A stretch of 5,741 bases of DNA from Thermoleophilia bacterium (GTDB lineage Bacteria; Actinomycetota; Thermoleophilia; Miltoncostaeales; Miltoncostaeaceae). Shown here in pieces: positions 1 to 5,558 of this stretch. How positions within the stretch are numbered: position 1 is the stretch's first letter; the number at the start of each line of letters is the position of its first letter. The stretch covers positions 1 to 5,741 of the forward strand of contig JADGPH010000048.1 in NCBI GenBank assembly GCA_017882555.1, written 5' to 3'. Both the position numbers and the translations under genes were made by a program. Below the pieces are notes generated by a model. The model was not told the origin of the DNA and did not search any database. It was given only the letters and a program-made list of their open reading frames with translations.

Positions 1-7
1 CCCTCAT
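1..7 (-). CDS. possible start of the next operon gene (first two codons only)
   Basis: On the minus strand the stop codon of the upstream SDR gene sits in TGATGA, and an ATG at 7-5 overlaps that stop by one base (TGATG). It would begin M-R. The same kind of coupled junction is seen elsewhere in this operon, so a further co-directional gene is likely. Nothing can be said about its product. In comparable clusters an initiating sugar-phosphate transferase often follows a WbpV-type gene, but that is context only. Confidence 0.3.
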
Positions 8-978
8 CAGCGATCGCGGGGTAGGTTCGCCATGCGGTAGGCATGCACGATGCAAGGGGCCGCAATCTCAAGGCTCTCACGTGCTGTGACGTCTAGGGCG
101 TGACCAAGGTCGGCAGAGGAATATTCGGCTGACCCGAGCAATTTGTCGTAGACGTCACTGCTGATCGGCATACGCCGACGCGTGAGGCCCTCCGCGAGGT
201 CTCCAGCCCGTGCCAGGCCCCTAAAGCAAGCGATGGGCAACTTACTTGTCTTGACGGGGCCTTTCCCCAGGGCTGTGCTGAGGGCATCAAGAATGCGGTG
301 TGTTGAGTACAACTGTCCGTCAGTCACAGTGAACGTACGCCCAGCGGCGCGTGTGTCCCGTGACATGACCTCCAACGAGCAGACAAAGTCGTTCAGGCCG
401 ACCATTGAGCGGCGGTTCGCCACAGCAGGCAGCGCCGGCATGTGTCCACGGTCGATAGCGCGTAGGAGCTGCAGGAGATTGCCTTTGACGCCGGGCCCAT
501 AGACGAGGGCGGGTCGTGCTACCGCGACGTGCAGCTTTCCCGCCGCGGCGAGCACGGCCTGCTCGCCGTGCCACTTGCTGAACGCATAGGCGCTAGTGCG
601 CGTGACGGGGCCATCGGGTTGCTCGGCCTTGGTACTGCTCACGAAGACGAACGCTGCCACTGAGGCCTCGGTGGCAGCGTGAACGAGCAGGCCCGTCGCG
701 TGGTGGTTGATCTTGTCGTAGAGCCCGATCTCATTCTCCGTGTCGGCCAGGGTGTGGGCTCTGCTGGCCAAGTGGAAGACCGAGTCGACATCCTCAAGCA
801 GGCCGGTCGGAAGGCCTTCCTCTAGATTCCATGCGCGATGCTCAGACCATGGGCCCGCGGACGCGACGCTGCTGCTCGCGATGACGCGGCGACCTTGCGC
901 CCGTAGATGGGTGCACAGACTGCGTCCGACGAAGCCCGTCGCTCCGGTGACGAGGACCGTGGACGGATCAGGTGTCAT
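7..978 (-). CDS. NAD(P)-dependent extended SDR, WbpV/GalE-like nucleotide-sugar epimerase or 4-ketoreductase
   Basis: This 323-residue protein is a full-length extended short-chain dehydrogenase acting in the cytoplasm on a nucleotide sugar. Visible motifs are the Rossmann dinucleotide loop TGATGFVG (11-18), the VSST strand end with candidate catalytic Ser/Thr (113-116), the YxxxK pair Y131/K135, and RPALVYGPG (155-163), which is followed by a substrate-domain NRRSMV motif. The RPxLVYGPGVK and NRRS.V pattern is typical of WbpV-type enzymes, which reduce UDP-4-keto-6-deoxy-GlcNAc to UDP-D-QuiNAc, and of proteins annotated as UDP-glucose 4-epimerase family. The exact reaction cannot be settled from sequence. 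The start ATG at 978 overlaps the fnlC stop by 11 nt (ATGACACCTGA), so translation is probably coupled. The frame is intact, unlike its neighbour fnlC. A UDP-D-QuiNAc role would suit a glycan that also contains L-FucNAc, but this is an inference. Confidence 0.85.
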   Translation of the reverse strand: MTPDPSTVLVTGATGFVGRSLCTHLRAQGRRVIASSSVASAGPWSEHRAWNLEEGLPTGLLEDVDSVFHLASRAHTLADTENEIGLYDKINHHATGLLVHAATEASVAAFVFVSSTKAEQPDGPVTRTSAYAFSKWHGEQAVLAAAGKLHVAVARPALVYGPGVKGNLLQLLRAIDRGHMPALPAVANRRSMVGLNDFVCSLEVMSRDTRAAGRTFTVTDGQLYSTHRILDALSTALGKGPVKTSKLPIACFRGLARAGDLAEGLTRRRMPISSDVYDKLLGSAEYSSADLGHALDVTARESLEIAAPCIVHAYRMANLPRDR

Positions 979-2113
979 CTCGGCGCCACACCGTCCTGTT
1001 CACGTGGTCCGTGTAGCTCACGACAAGGCGAGCCACGGTTTGGCTCCCCGATCGCGGCTCGTAATCGGGCACGGGGTACGGCTGACGACGGCTGCCTTGC
1101 TGGTCGAGGACCAGCTGACGCGCCGAGGACGCGGTCGGCCTTGAGAACAGCGAAGAGGACGACCCCGGCATCCTGACCCTCGGGGCGCTCGTGTGCGGCC
1201 CGCAGCATGACGGCCGGAAACCCAAGCAGCGAGGACTCCTCCGTGAGCGTGCCGCTGTCGGACAGGACGCACCGTGCGGAGGTCTGCAACTTGAGGTAGT
1301 CGATGAACCCGAAGGGCGGAAGCCATCGCAGCAGCCGAAGGTCTCCGCCCAAACCTGCTGCTCCCAGCCGCTGCCTCGTCCGCGGATGGGTCGACACCAC
1401 GATGGGCAACTCGAACCCCTCCAGGGCAAGGCCCGCAACGCGTCAACGAAACCGTTCAGGGTGGCCGGGTCGTCGACGTTCTCCTCGCGATGGGCGCTGA
1501 CGACGAAGAACTCGCCCGCGATCAGGCCGAGCCGATCGAGGACGCCCGACTGTTCGACCTGCGGTGCAACATGCTCGAGAACCTCCCTCATCGGCGACCC
1601 GACCTTGATGACGGTCTCGGGGCGGATGCCCTCGGCGAGGAGGTAACGACGTGCGTGCTCGGTCGGCGGGAGGTTGATGTCGCTCAGGTGATCCACGACC
1701 TGGCGGTTGAGCTCCTCAGGGACCCGCTGATCGAACGACCTGTTCCCCGCTTCCAGATGGAAGATCGGGATCTTCCGTCTCTTTGCGGCGATCACGGCGA
1801 GGCACGTATTGGTGTCGCCGTACAGAACCAAGGCGTCAGGGGCCTCGAGGGCAAGGACGCGGTCCGCGGATTCGATGATCGCGGCGATGCTCGCCGCGGT
1901 GGTCTCACGGGCGGCTCTAAGGAAATGGTCGGGTCGGCGGATCCCGAGGTCCTCGTAGAGCACCTCGTTGAGTTCGTAGTCGTAGTTCTGACCCGAGTGC
2001 ACCATCACGTGATCCGTGTGCCGGTCCAGCTCGGCGAAGATCCTGCTCATCTTGATGATCTCGGGACGCGTTCCGACGAGGGTCATGACCTTCAACCGTC
2101 GCCCAACGTGTCT
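968..2113 (-). pseudogene. fnlC: UDP-L-FucNAc-forming 2-epimerase (WecB-like, FnlC/WbjD type), start codon lost and frameshifted
   Basis: The family catalyses C-2 epimerisation of UDP-2-acetamido-2,6-dideoxy-L-talose (UDP-L-PneNAc) to UDP-L-FucNAc. Conserved blocks in order are GTRPEIIK, HSGQNYDYELNEVLY, YGDTNT, HLEAGNRSFDQRVPEELNR, SAHREEN, STHPRTR, LSDSGTLTEESSLLGFP, HERPEG, and the FnlC-like tail SYTDHVNRTVW. The first five and the tail lie in one frame. STHPRTR to LKADRVL lies in another. One base appears missing near 1424-1426 and one extra near 1118-1121. No stop intervenes, but about 100 codons, including the SDSG and HERPEG blocks that form part of the nucleotide-binding active site in WecB-type enzymes, are misread. 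The insertion also removed the native ATG: codon 2 (AGA, 2113-2111) abuts the IS. Possible surrogate starts are TTG at 2095 (LKVMTLVG) and ATG at 2086. Restored length is about 382 residues, close to family size. Sequencing error is an alternative to true decay. Confidence 0.85.
2108..2113 (+). repeat. left copy of GTGTCT flanking the IS, containing the CT core
   Basis: GTGTCT here equals 3617-3622 at the other end. The bases just outside the left copy (ending CCCAAC) belong to fnlC codons, so GTGTCT here encodes the fnlC residues R2 and H3 on the minus strand. IS110 elements recombine at a shared dinucleotide core, often CT. Part of the six-base identity beyond the core probably reflects resemblance between donor and target left halves rather than a conventional target-site duplication. 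Confidence 0.7.
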
Positions 2114-2170
2114 GATGGCTCTACCTTCCTCTCGCACGGTGGTTCGCGGCCGGGAGTGCTTTCGCTGCTT

Positions 2171-2185
2171 GTCCCTTGAGGACTG
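2171..2185 (+). repeat. bridge RNA module repeat, copy 1 (target-binding loop)
   Basis: GTCCCTTGAGGACTG matches 2243-2257 at 14 of 15 positions, 72 bp apart. Each copy can fold into a short GTCC/GGAC hairpin. Copy 1 lies directly before the predicted right target guide GATGAG. Confidence 0.75.
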
Positions 2186-2242
2186 AGATGAGACGGCGTC
2201 CCGGTCGGGCCCCGGCGAAGGCCTGACGCCCAGGAGGGTGTG

Positions 2243-2257
2243 GTCCCGTGAGGACTG
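2243..2257 (+). repeat. bridge RNA module repeat, copy 2 (donor-binding loop)
   Basis: GTCCCGTGAGGACTG is the second copy. It is preceded one base away by the left donor guide GAGGGTGT and followed three bases away by the right donor guide CATCAG. The order guide, repeat, guide is what a donor-binding loop should show. Confidence 0.75.
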
Positions 2258-2324
2258 GTTCATCAGCACGGCGCGGCGCCTTCTCGGTCCACCGTGAACC
2301 CACAGATCGAGGAAAGGCGGAAAG

Positions 2325-3598
2325 GTGCTCGGGGTCGGGATCGACTGGGCTCAGGAGTTTCACGACATTGCCCTGATAACACCGGAGAAGGGAGTTATCG
2401 AAGCATTTCGGATTGCGCATGGGCCGGACGGCGTCAGCCGGCTGATCACTCGTTGTCTCGAGCCGGACCCGGCGGAGGTGCGGGTGGTGCTGGAAACCCG
2501 GCACGGGCTGCTCGTCGAGGCCTTGGTCGACGCCGGGTTCGCGGTCGTGCCAGTCAACCCCGACGTCGTAGCCTGCCGCCGCGGCCCGGCCCGCAAGAAG
2601 GACGACGCCGGGGACGCCCGGATCTGTTGCTGCCTGCCCTGGACCGGCACGTCGCCCTGAAGACCTTGATCCCGCACGGCGACATCGCCGGGGAGCTGCG
2701 GGCGATCGCCCGTGACGACGAGCGCGCCGCTCGCGACCAGCGCCGGCTGCTCAACCGGCTGCGGGCCGATTTGGCCGTCACCTATCCGGTCGCGCTCGCT
2801 GTCACCGGCGACGACCACGGTGCCCCGACCATCGTGCGACTGCTGGAACGCTGGCCCACCCAGGCCGAACTCGCCGCCGCTGACCGCGACGAGCTCGTCG
2901 CGGTCGCCCGCGCCGGCCGGCACGGATGGCCCGACCGGTTTGCCGACCGCATCACCGACCGCATCACCGCGGCCCGCACCCGACCCGCGCCCACCCCTCG
3001 CGACTACCTCGTGCGGGCGAAGGCGGTAACCATCCGGCTCGCCGCGGTCCAGCCGCTCGCGCTGCACGATGCCCGGCGGGCCTGGGAGAAGCGGATGGGT
3101 GATCTGCTGCTCGGCGCACCCCGCACCGGCCGCAACCAGAGCGCGAAGCACCCCGACCCGGGGAAGGCCTTCCCGGGCGGCGAGACCTACCTGAGCCTTC
3201 CCGGCCTCGGTGATCGTCTCGCCGCCCGGGTCGCCGGCGAGCTCCGTGACCACATTGAGCAGTACACCGCGCCGACAGCGCTGCAATGCTATGCTGGCCG
3301 GGCTCTGGTCACCCGCCGTTCCGGCAAGAGCGACTTCGTCGTCGCCCGCCGCCTGGCGCACAACCACTACCTCGGCGACGCCGTGCACAACTGGGCGTTC
3401 TGCAGCCTGCAGCAAAGCGGCTGGGCTCGGGAGTTCTACAACGGCAAAATCGCCGCCGGCAAGAGCCACCACGCCGCCCTGCGGGCCCTGGGAAACCGCT
3501 GGCTCGAGGTCCTCTGGCACTGCCTGACCCGCGGCGTCTGTTACGACGAAGATACCCACCGAGCCAACCGCGACCGCGCCCTCACCAAAGCCGCATGA
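2325..3598 (+). pseudogene. IS110-family DEDD transposase (recombinase), frameshifted near 2635
   Basis: The N-terminal RuvC-like DEDD domain reads from GTG at 2325: GIDW with D7, VVLETRHG with E57, and KKDDAGDA with D94 and D97, the D-x-x-D spacing expected. This frame stops at 2658-2660. Coding continues one frame back (-1) as ALDRHVALKTLIPHG, then a probable coiled-coil stretch rich in Arg, Leu and Glu, then the C-terminal Tnp domain: LPGLGDRLA, CYAGRALVTRRSGKS (the Ser at 3320-3322 is a candidate nucleophile), NHYLGDAVHNWAF and ALGNRWLEVLWHCL, ending at TGA 3596-3598. Restored length is about 424 residues, normal for the family. One base seems missing between about 2620 and 2645. No slippery heptamer is visible, so mutation or sequencing error is preferred over programmed frameshifting. 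AAAGG at 2313-2317 is a plausible ribosome binding site. The protein would act with the bridge RNA to insert the element. Confidence 0.88.
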
Positions 3599-3625
3599 GC
3601 CGGAGGCTGACAGAGGGTGTCTCAT
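2360..3625 (-). other. 421-codon frame antisense to the transposase, opened by the captured fnlC start codon (hed-like)
   Basis: The ATG at 3625-3623 and the ribosome binding site before it belong to the operon, but from codon 2 the frame (MRHPLSASGSCGFGEG...) runs into the IS on the strand opposite the transposase. It stays open until 2360. IS900 of Mycobacterium avium subsp. paratuberculosis is known to target translation initiation signals and to express an antisense frame, hed, from them. The arrangement here is alike. Against a real protein: in a high-GC genome the exactly complementary frame is open by default because TTA, CTA and TCA codons are rare, and the sequence is Ala/Val/Gly-rich with no recognisable domain. 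Translation is likely. Function is doubtful. Confidence 0.4.
3617..3622 (+). repeat. right copy of GTGTCT at the IS end, containing the CT core
   Basis: This is the second copy of GTGTCT. The next bases, CATCGCAG, belong to the end of fnlA and to the original start codon of fnlC on the minus strand. The preceding GAGG belongs to the IS right end, and GAGGGTGT (3613-3620) recurs in the left-end RNA at 2234-2241. The T at 3622 completes the fnlA stop codon TGA, so insertion left that stop intact. Confidence 0.7.
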
Positions 3626-4689
3626 CGCAGTAGCTCACCGTGCGAGCTCGACTCTTTCAGCTCGAGCAGGAGCCCATGACCCTTGAGTAGGGCGCGGGTC
3701 TCCTCAGCCGACCTCGGGGCGTGGCCTGAGCTGTACTCCTCGGTCATCCCGATGAAGTCCACGCTGCGGTCGTCGACCAGCTCCGGCAGCATCGGCGCGA
3801 CAGCGTAGAAGGAGCCGCGTCTTACCGTGTGTCGGATCTCCTCCTCGCTGATGAGCACCTCGTGGAGCTTCTCACCGGGTCGTTCACCGGTGATCACGAT
3901 CGGTATGCCGCGGTCGCCGATGAGCGCTTGAGCAATCGACGGGATCGTCGCGCTCTTGCAGATTGGGACATAGGTCTCACCCGGAAGTCCTTCCGCGATG
4001 GCCGCGAAGACCGTGTCGACGGCCTCATCCAGGCTGATTAGAAACCGGGTCATGTACGGTGACGTGATGGTGACCGGGCCGCCGCGGCGAATCTGGTCGT
4101 GGAACAGTGGGATGACCGAACCACGCGAGGCCAGCACGTTGCCATAGCGCACCACGACGAAGCGCGTTCGCGGGCTGGTGATGTTGCTCGCGATGAAGAT
4201 TCGTTCCTGCAGCGCCTTCGTCATGCCCATGACGTTGACCGGCTTGCACGCCTTGTCAGTGCTCACACCGACCACGGTTTCGACGCTGTACGCATGGTCG
4301 CGGAGAGCGCGGGAGATGTTGACCGGGCCGTCGCAGTTGGTGGCGAGCGCCTGTGCTGGGAAGTACTCACAGGTCGGGACCTGCTTCAGAGCGGCGGCAT
4401 TGACCACCACGTCCGCGTCCCGCAGACTCCCGCAAACGTCCGCGTAGTCGCGTACATCGCCGATGACGAACTGGAGGCGCCGCTTGAAATTGTCGTAGAT
4501 GACCTCATCGGTGCTGACGTGCTGGAGCTCGTACGACAACCGCATGTAGTGCTGCTTGGCCTCGTCCCTGGAGAGCACGACGACCTTGGCGGGCGTCCCG
4601 ACCTCCCCACTGAGGATCCGTCGGATCAGGACCTGCCCCAGCGAGCCGGTGCCTCCGGTGACGAGGACACGCTTGCCGTCGAGAACCAT
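3622..4689 (-). CDS. fnlA: UDP-GlcNAc 4,6-dehydratase / epimerase of FlaA1/CapD type (FnlA/WbjB role)
   Basis: This 355-residue cytoplasmic protein is predicted to start the UDP-L-FucNAc pathway: 4,6-dehydration of UDP-GlcNAc with epimerisation of the 4-keto product. Motifs are TGGTGSLG (11-18), SRDEAKQ (40-46), GDVRD (77-81), AAALKQVP (98-105), STDKA (143-147), the M154-x-x-x-K158 pair where Met replaces the usual SDR Tyr as in this dehydratase family, RYGNVL (181-186) and GERPGEKLHE (268-277). A segment around 55-71 is longer than I recall for classical FnlA, so it may be a distinct subfamily. The role is assigned largely from the adjacent FnlB- and FnlC-type genes. ATG at 4689 is preceded by GAGAGG (4702-4697) with 7-nt spacing. 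The start lies inside the end of fnlB. The stop TGA (3624-3622) overlapped the original fnlC ATG and survives the insertion. Confidence 0.88.
   Translation of the reverse strand: MVLDGKRVLVTGGTGSLGQVLIRRILSGEVGTPAKVVVLSRDEAKQHYMRLSYELQHVSTDEVIYDNFKRRLQFVIGDVRDYADVCGSLRDADVVVNAAALKQVPTCEYFPAQALATNCDGPVNISRALRDHAYSVETVVGVSTDKACKPVNVMGMTKALQERIFIASNITSPRTRFVVVRYGNVLASRGSVIPLFHDQIRRGGPVTITSPYMTRFLISLDEAVDTVFAAIAEGLPGETYVPICKSATIPSIAQALIGDRGIPIVITGERPGEKLHEVLISEEEIRHTVRRGSFYAVAPMLPELVDDRSVDFIGMTEEYSSGHAPRSAEETRALLKGHGLLLELKESSSHGELLR
3634..3639 (-). promoter_or_regulatory. original fnlC ribosome binding site, inside the end of fnlA
   Basis: On the minus strand GGTGAG lies 8 nt before the ATG at 3625-3623, the reconstructed native fnlC start. 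After the insertion this site and start codon drive a frame antisense to the transposase instead of fnlC. Confidence 0.55.
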
Positions 4690-5558
4690 GAACTTGCCTC
4701 TCTTGCCTTGATGCGGGACGCGAGCTCCGCGAGCATCCTGTCCCAGCTAGGTGGCAGGTAGCCGGTGGTTGTGGTGAAGAGTCCGCCCGCGAGGCTCCGG
4801 TCGCAGGCAAGGTTGTCATCGGGTTGCACGAAGTCGTGCGCTCGTCCGAGGGCTGCCGCGAGCTTCCTCAGCAGGGTGAACTTGTCGATCGGGTCGGAGG
4901 CCACATGCCACACGCCGGCGAGGTCGGGATGGTCCTCGACGACACCGGCGATGCAACGAGCCATTTCCATGGTCGTCAGGCCACTATAGATGGCTCGGGT
5001 GAACCCGGACACGGGCTGCTGCTGTGACAGGAACCATTCGACGAGACTAGTGTTTCGACCGATTTCGAGTCCAATGATCGAGGTGCGCAAGGTGAGCCCC
5101 GGTGCCTCAGTTAGCTCTCCCAACAGCTTGCTTCGCCCATAGAGGTCCACCGGGTCGGGTGCGCTCTCCTCTGTGTATCCGCCCACCTTGCCAGAGAAGA
5201 CACAATCGGTGCTCAGGTGCACCACGCGTGCGCCGGCGAGAGCGGCCAGTTCCCCTAGCCAGTGCGGGAAAAGGCTGTTGACCGCAATGCTTTCGACGAC
5301 GTTCAGCGCCTCGACGCGCTGTTTCACGATGCCCACGCAATTCACGATCACGTCCGGTCGCTCACGCGTCAGAAGGGGAGCGAGAGAGTGCGGCTGGCGC
5401 GCGTCGAAGCCCACGTGCACTCGTGACCCGTTCAGCGCTTCTGCCGTTGGACCGCTCGGCGGGCACCGCACGCTTGCGGTGACGTCGTGCCGGCGCGACA
5501 GCTCGCGGACAAGCTCGTGACCGAGCATGCCGGCGGCTCCGAGAACCAGAGCCCTCAT
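4626..5558 (-). CDS. fnlB: RmlD-like SDR reductase (FnlB/WbjC type), UDP-L-PneNAc-forming
   Basis: The 310-residue protein is predicted to reduce the 4-keto sugar made by FnlA to UDP-L-PneNAc with NAD(P)H in the cytoplasm. It shows GAAGMLG (7-13), NCVGIVKQ (73-80), LSTDCVFSGKVGGYTE (115-130), the catalytic pair Y140/K144, LRTSIIG (157-163) followed by SLVEWFLSQ (171-179), and YSGL (191-194), the pattern of FnlB proteins rather than of dTDP-rhamnose RmlD. ATG at 5558 forms an ATGA overlap with the glycosyltransferase stop. The C-terminus is odd: after about residue 287 (KARE) the frame continues about 20 codons into the start of fnlA, giving a 64-nt overlap and a Ser/Ala-rich tail without family character. 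Codon 291 is TGG at 4688-4686, one base from the TGA that would make an ATGA junction. Confidence 0.87.
   Translation of the reverse strand: MRALVLGAAGMLGHELVRELSRRHDVTASVRCPPSGPTAEALNGSRVHVGFDARQPHSLAPLLTRERPDVIVNCVGIVKQRVEALNVVESIAVNSLFPHWLGELAALAGARVVHLSTDCVFSGKVGGYTEESAPDPVDLYGRSKLLGELTEAPGLTLRTSIIGLEIGRNTSLVEWFLSQQQPVSGFTRAIYSGLTTMEMARCIAGVVEDHPDLAGVWHVASDPIDKFTLLRKLAAALGRAHDFVQPDDNLACDRSLAGGLFTTTTGYLPPSWDRMLAELASRIKAREASSWFSTASVSSSPEAPARWGRS
4697..4702 (-). promoter_or_regulatory. fnlA ribosome binding site
   Basis: GAGAGG on the minus strand lies 7 nt before ATG 4689-4687 and inside the last codons of fnlB. It supports this start for fnlA and so makes the overlap with fnlB real. Confidence 0.6.

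Larger units (their letters stand above)
2140..2290 (+). ncRNA. predicted bridge RNA of the IS110 element
   Basis: IS110-group elements express a structured left-end RNA whose two loops pair with target and donor DNA. Two similar modules are visible. Module 1 is bounded by a 9-bp stem with one G-U pair (2147-2155 with 2199-2207). It contains GTCCCTTGAGGACTG and then GATGAG (2187-2192), the complement of core plus right target CTCATC (3621-3626). Module 2 is bounded by 2217-2222 paired with 2278-2283 and by CGCC/GGCG (2227-2230 with 2270-2273). It contains GAGGGTGT (2234-2241), identical to the right end just before the core, then GTCCCGTGAGGACTG, then CATCAG (2261-2266), the complement of core plus left end CTGATG (2112-2117). 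Both guides are followed by ACGGCG. A convincing left-target guide was not found. RNA ends are estimates. Confidence 0.75.
2114..3622 (+). mobile_element. IS110-family insertion sequence, complete, about 1.51 kb
   Basis: The element has a long non-coding left end (about 211 bp), one DEDD-type transposase gene and a short right end (24 bp after the stop). This is the layout of the IS110 group proper, whose bridge RNA lies upstream of the transposase. No terminal inverted repeats are visible, as expected for the family. GTGTCT flanks both ends (2108-2113 and 3617-3622), with CT the likely shared core dinucleotide. Joining 2113 to 3623 restores the fnlA/fnlC overlap ATGA with fnlC in frame, which fixes the ends within the six-base ambiguity of the repeat. 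It lies opposite to the operon. The transposase carries an apparent frameshift, so this copy may be immobile unless complemented. Confidence 0.88.

Noticed and set aside
1490..2179. Long plus-strand frame antisense to fnlC (229 codons)
   Set aside because: It mirrors conserved WecB-family coding on the minus strand and is expected from high GC. No domain was recognised.
2096..2269. In-frame extension of fnlC upstream to an ATG at 2269, giving a 433-codon frame
   Set aside because: The extra N-terminal residues (before HVGRRLK) are encoded by the antisense of the IS left end and have no family character. The extension is a by-product of the insertion, though it could act as an accidental surrogate start.
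2294..2630. Plus-strand frame from 2294 as the true transposase N-terminus
   Set aside because: This stretch is Arg/Gly-rich and lacks the DEDD motifs, which are clear in the frame starting at 2325. Only the part after about 2635 is the transposase.
2620..2660. Programmed -1 frameshift in the transposase
   Set aside because: No X-XXY-YYZ heptamer is visible and the family normally uses one frame. A simple indel explains it better.
2114..3622. Terminal inverted repeats or CRISPR-like arrays
   Set aside because: No inverted repeats were found at the IS ends, and the only direct repeat pair is the two-copy bridge RNA module, not an array.
3643..3664. CGAGCT / AGCTCG inverted repeat as a terminator at the end of fnlA
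   Set aside because: The stem is only six base pairs, lies within coding sequence and has no T-run. A terminator between coupled genes is unlikely.
4099..4761. Plus-strand frame antisense to fnlA (220 codons)
   Set aside because: It is the shadow of a well-conserved minus-strand gene, with no start signal or domain seen.
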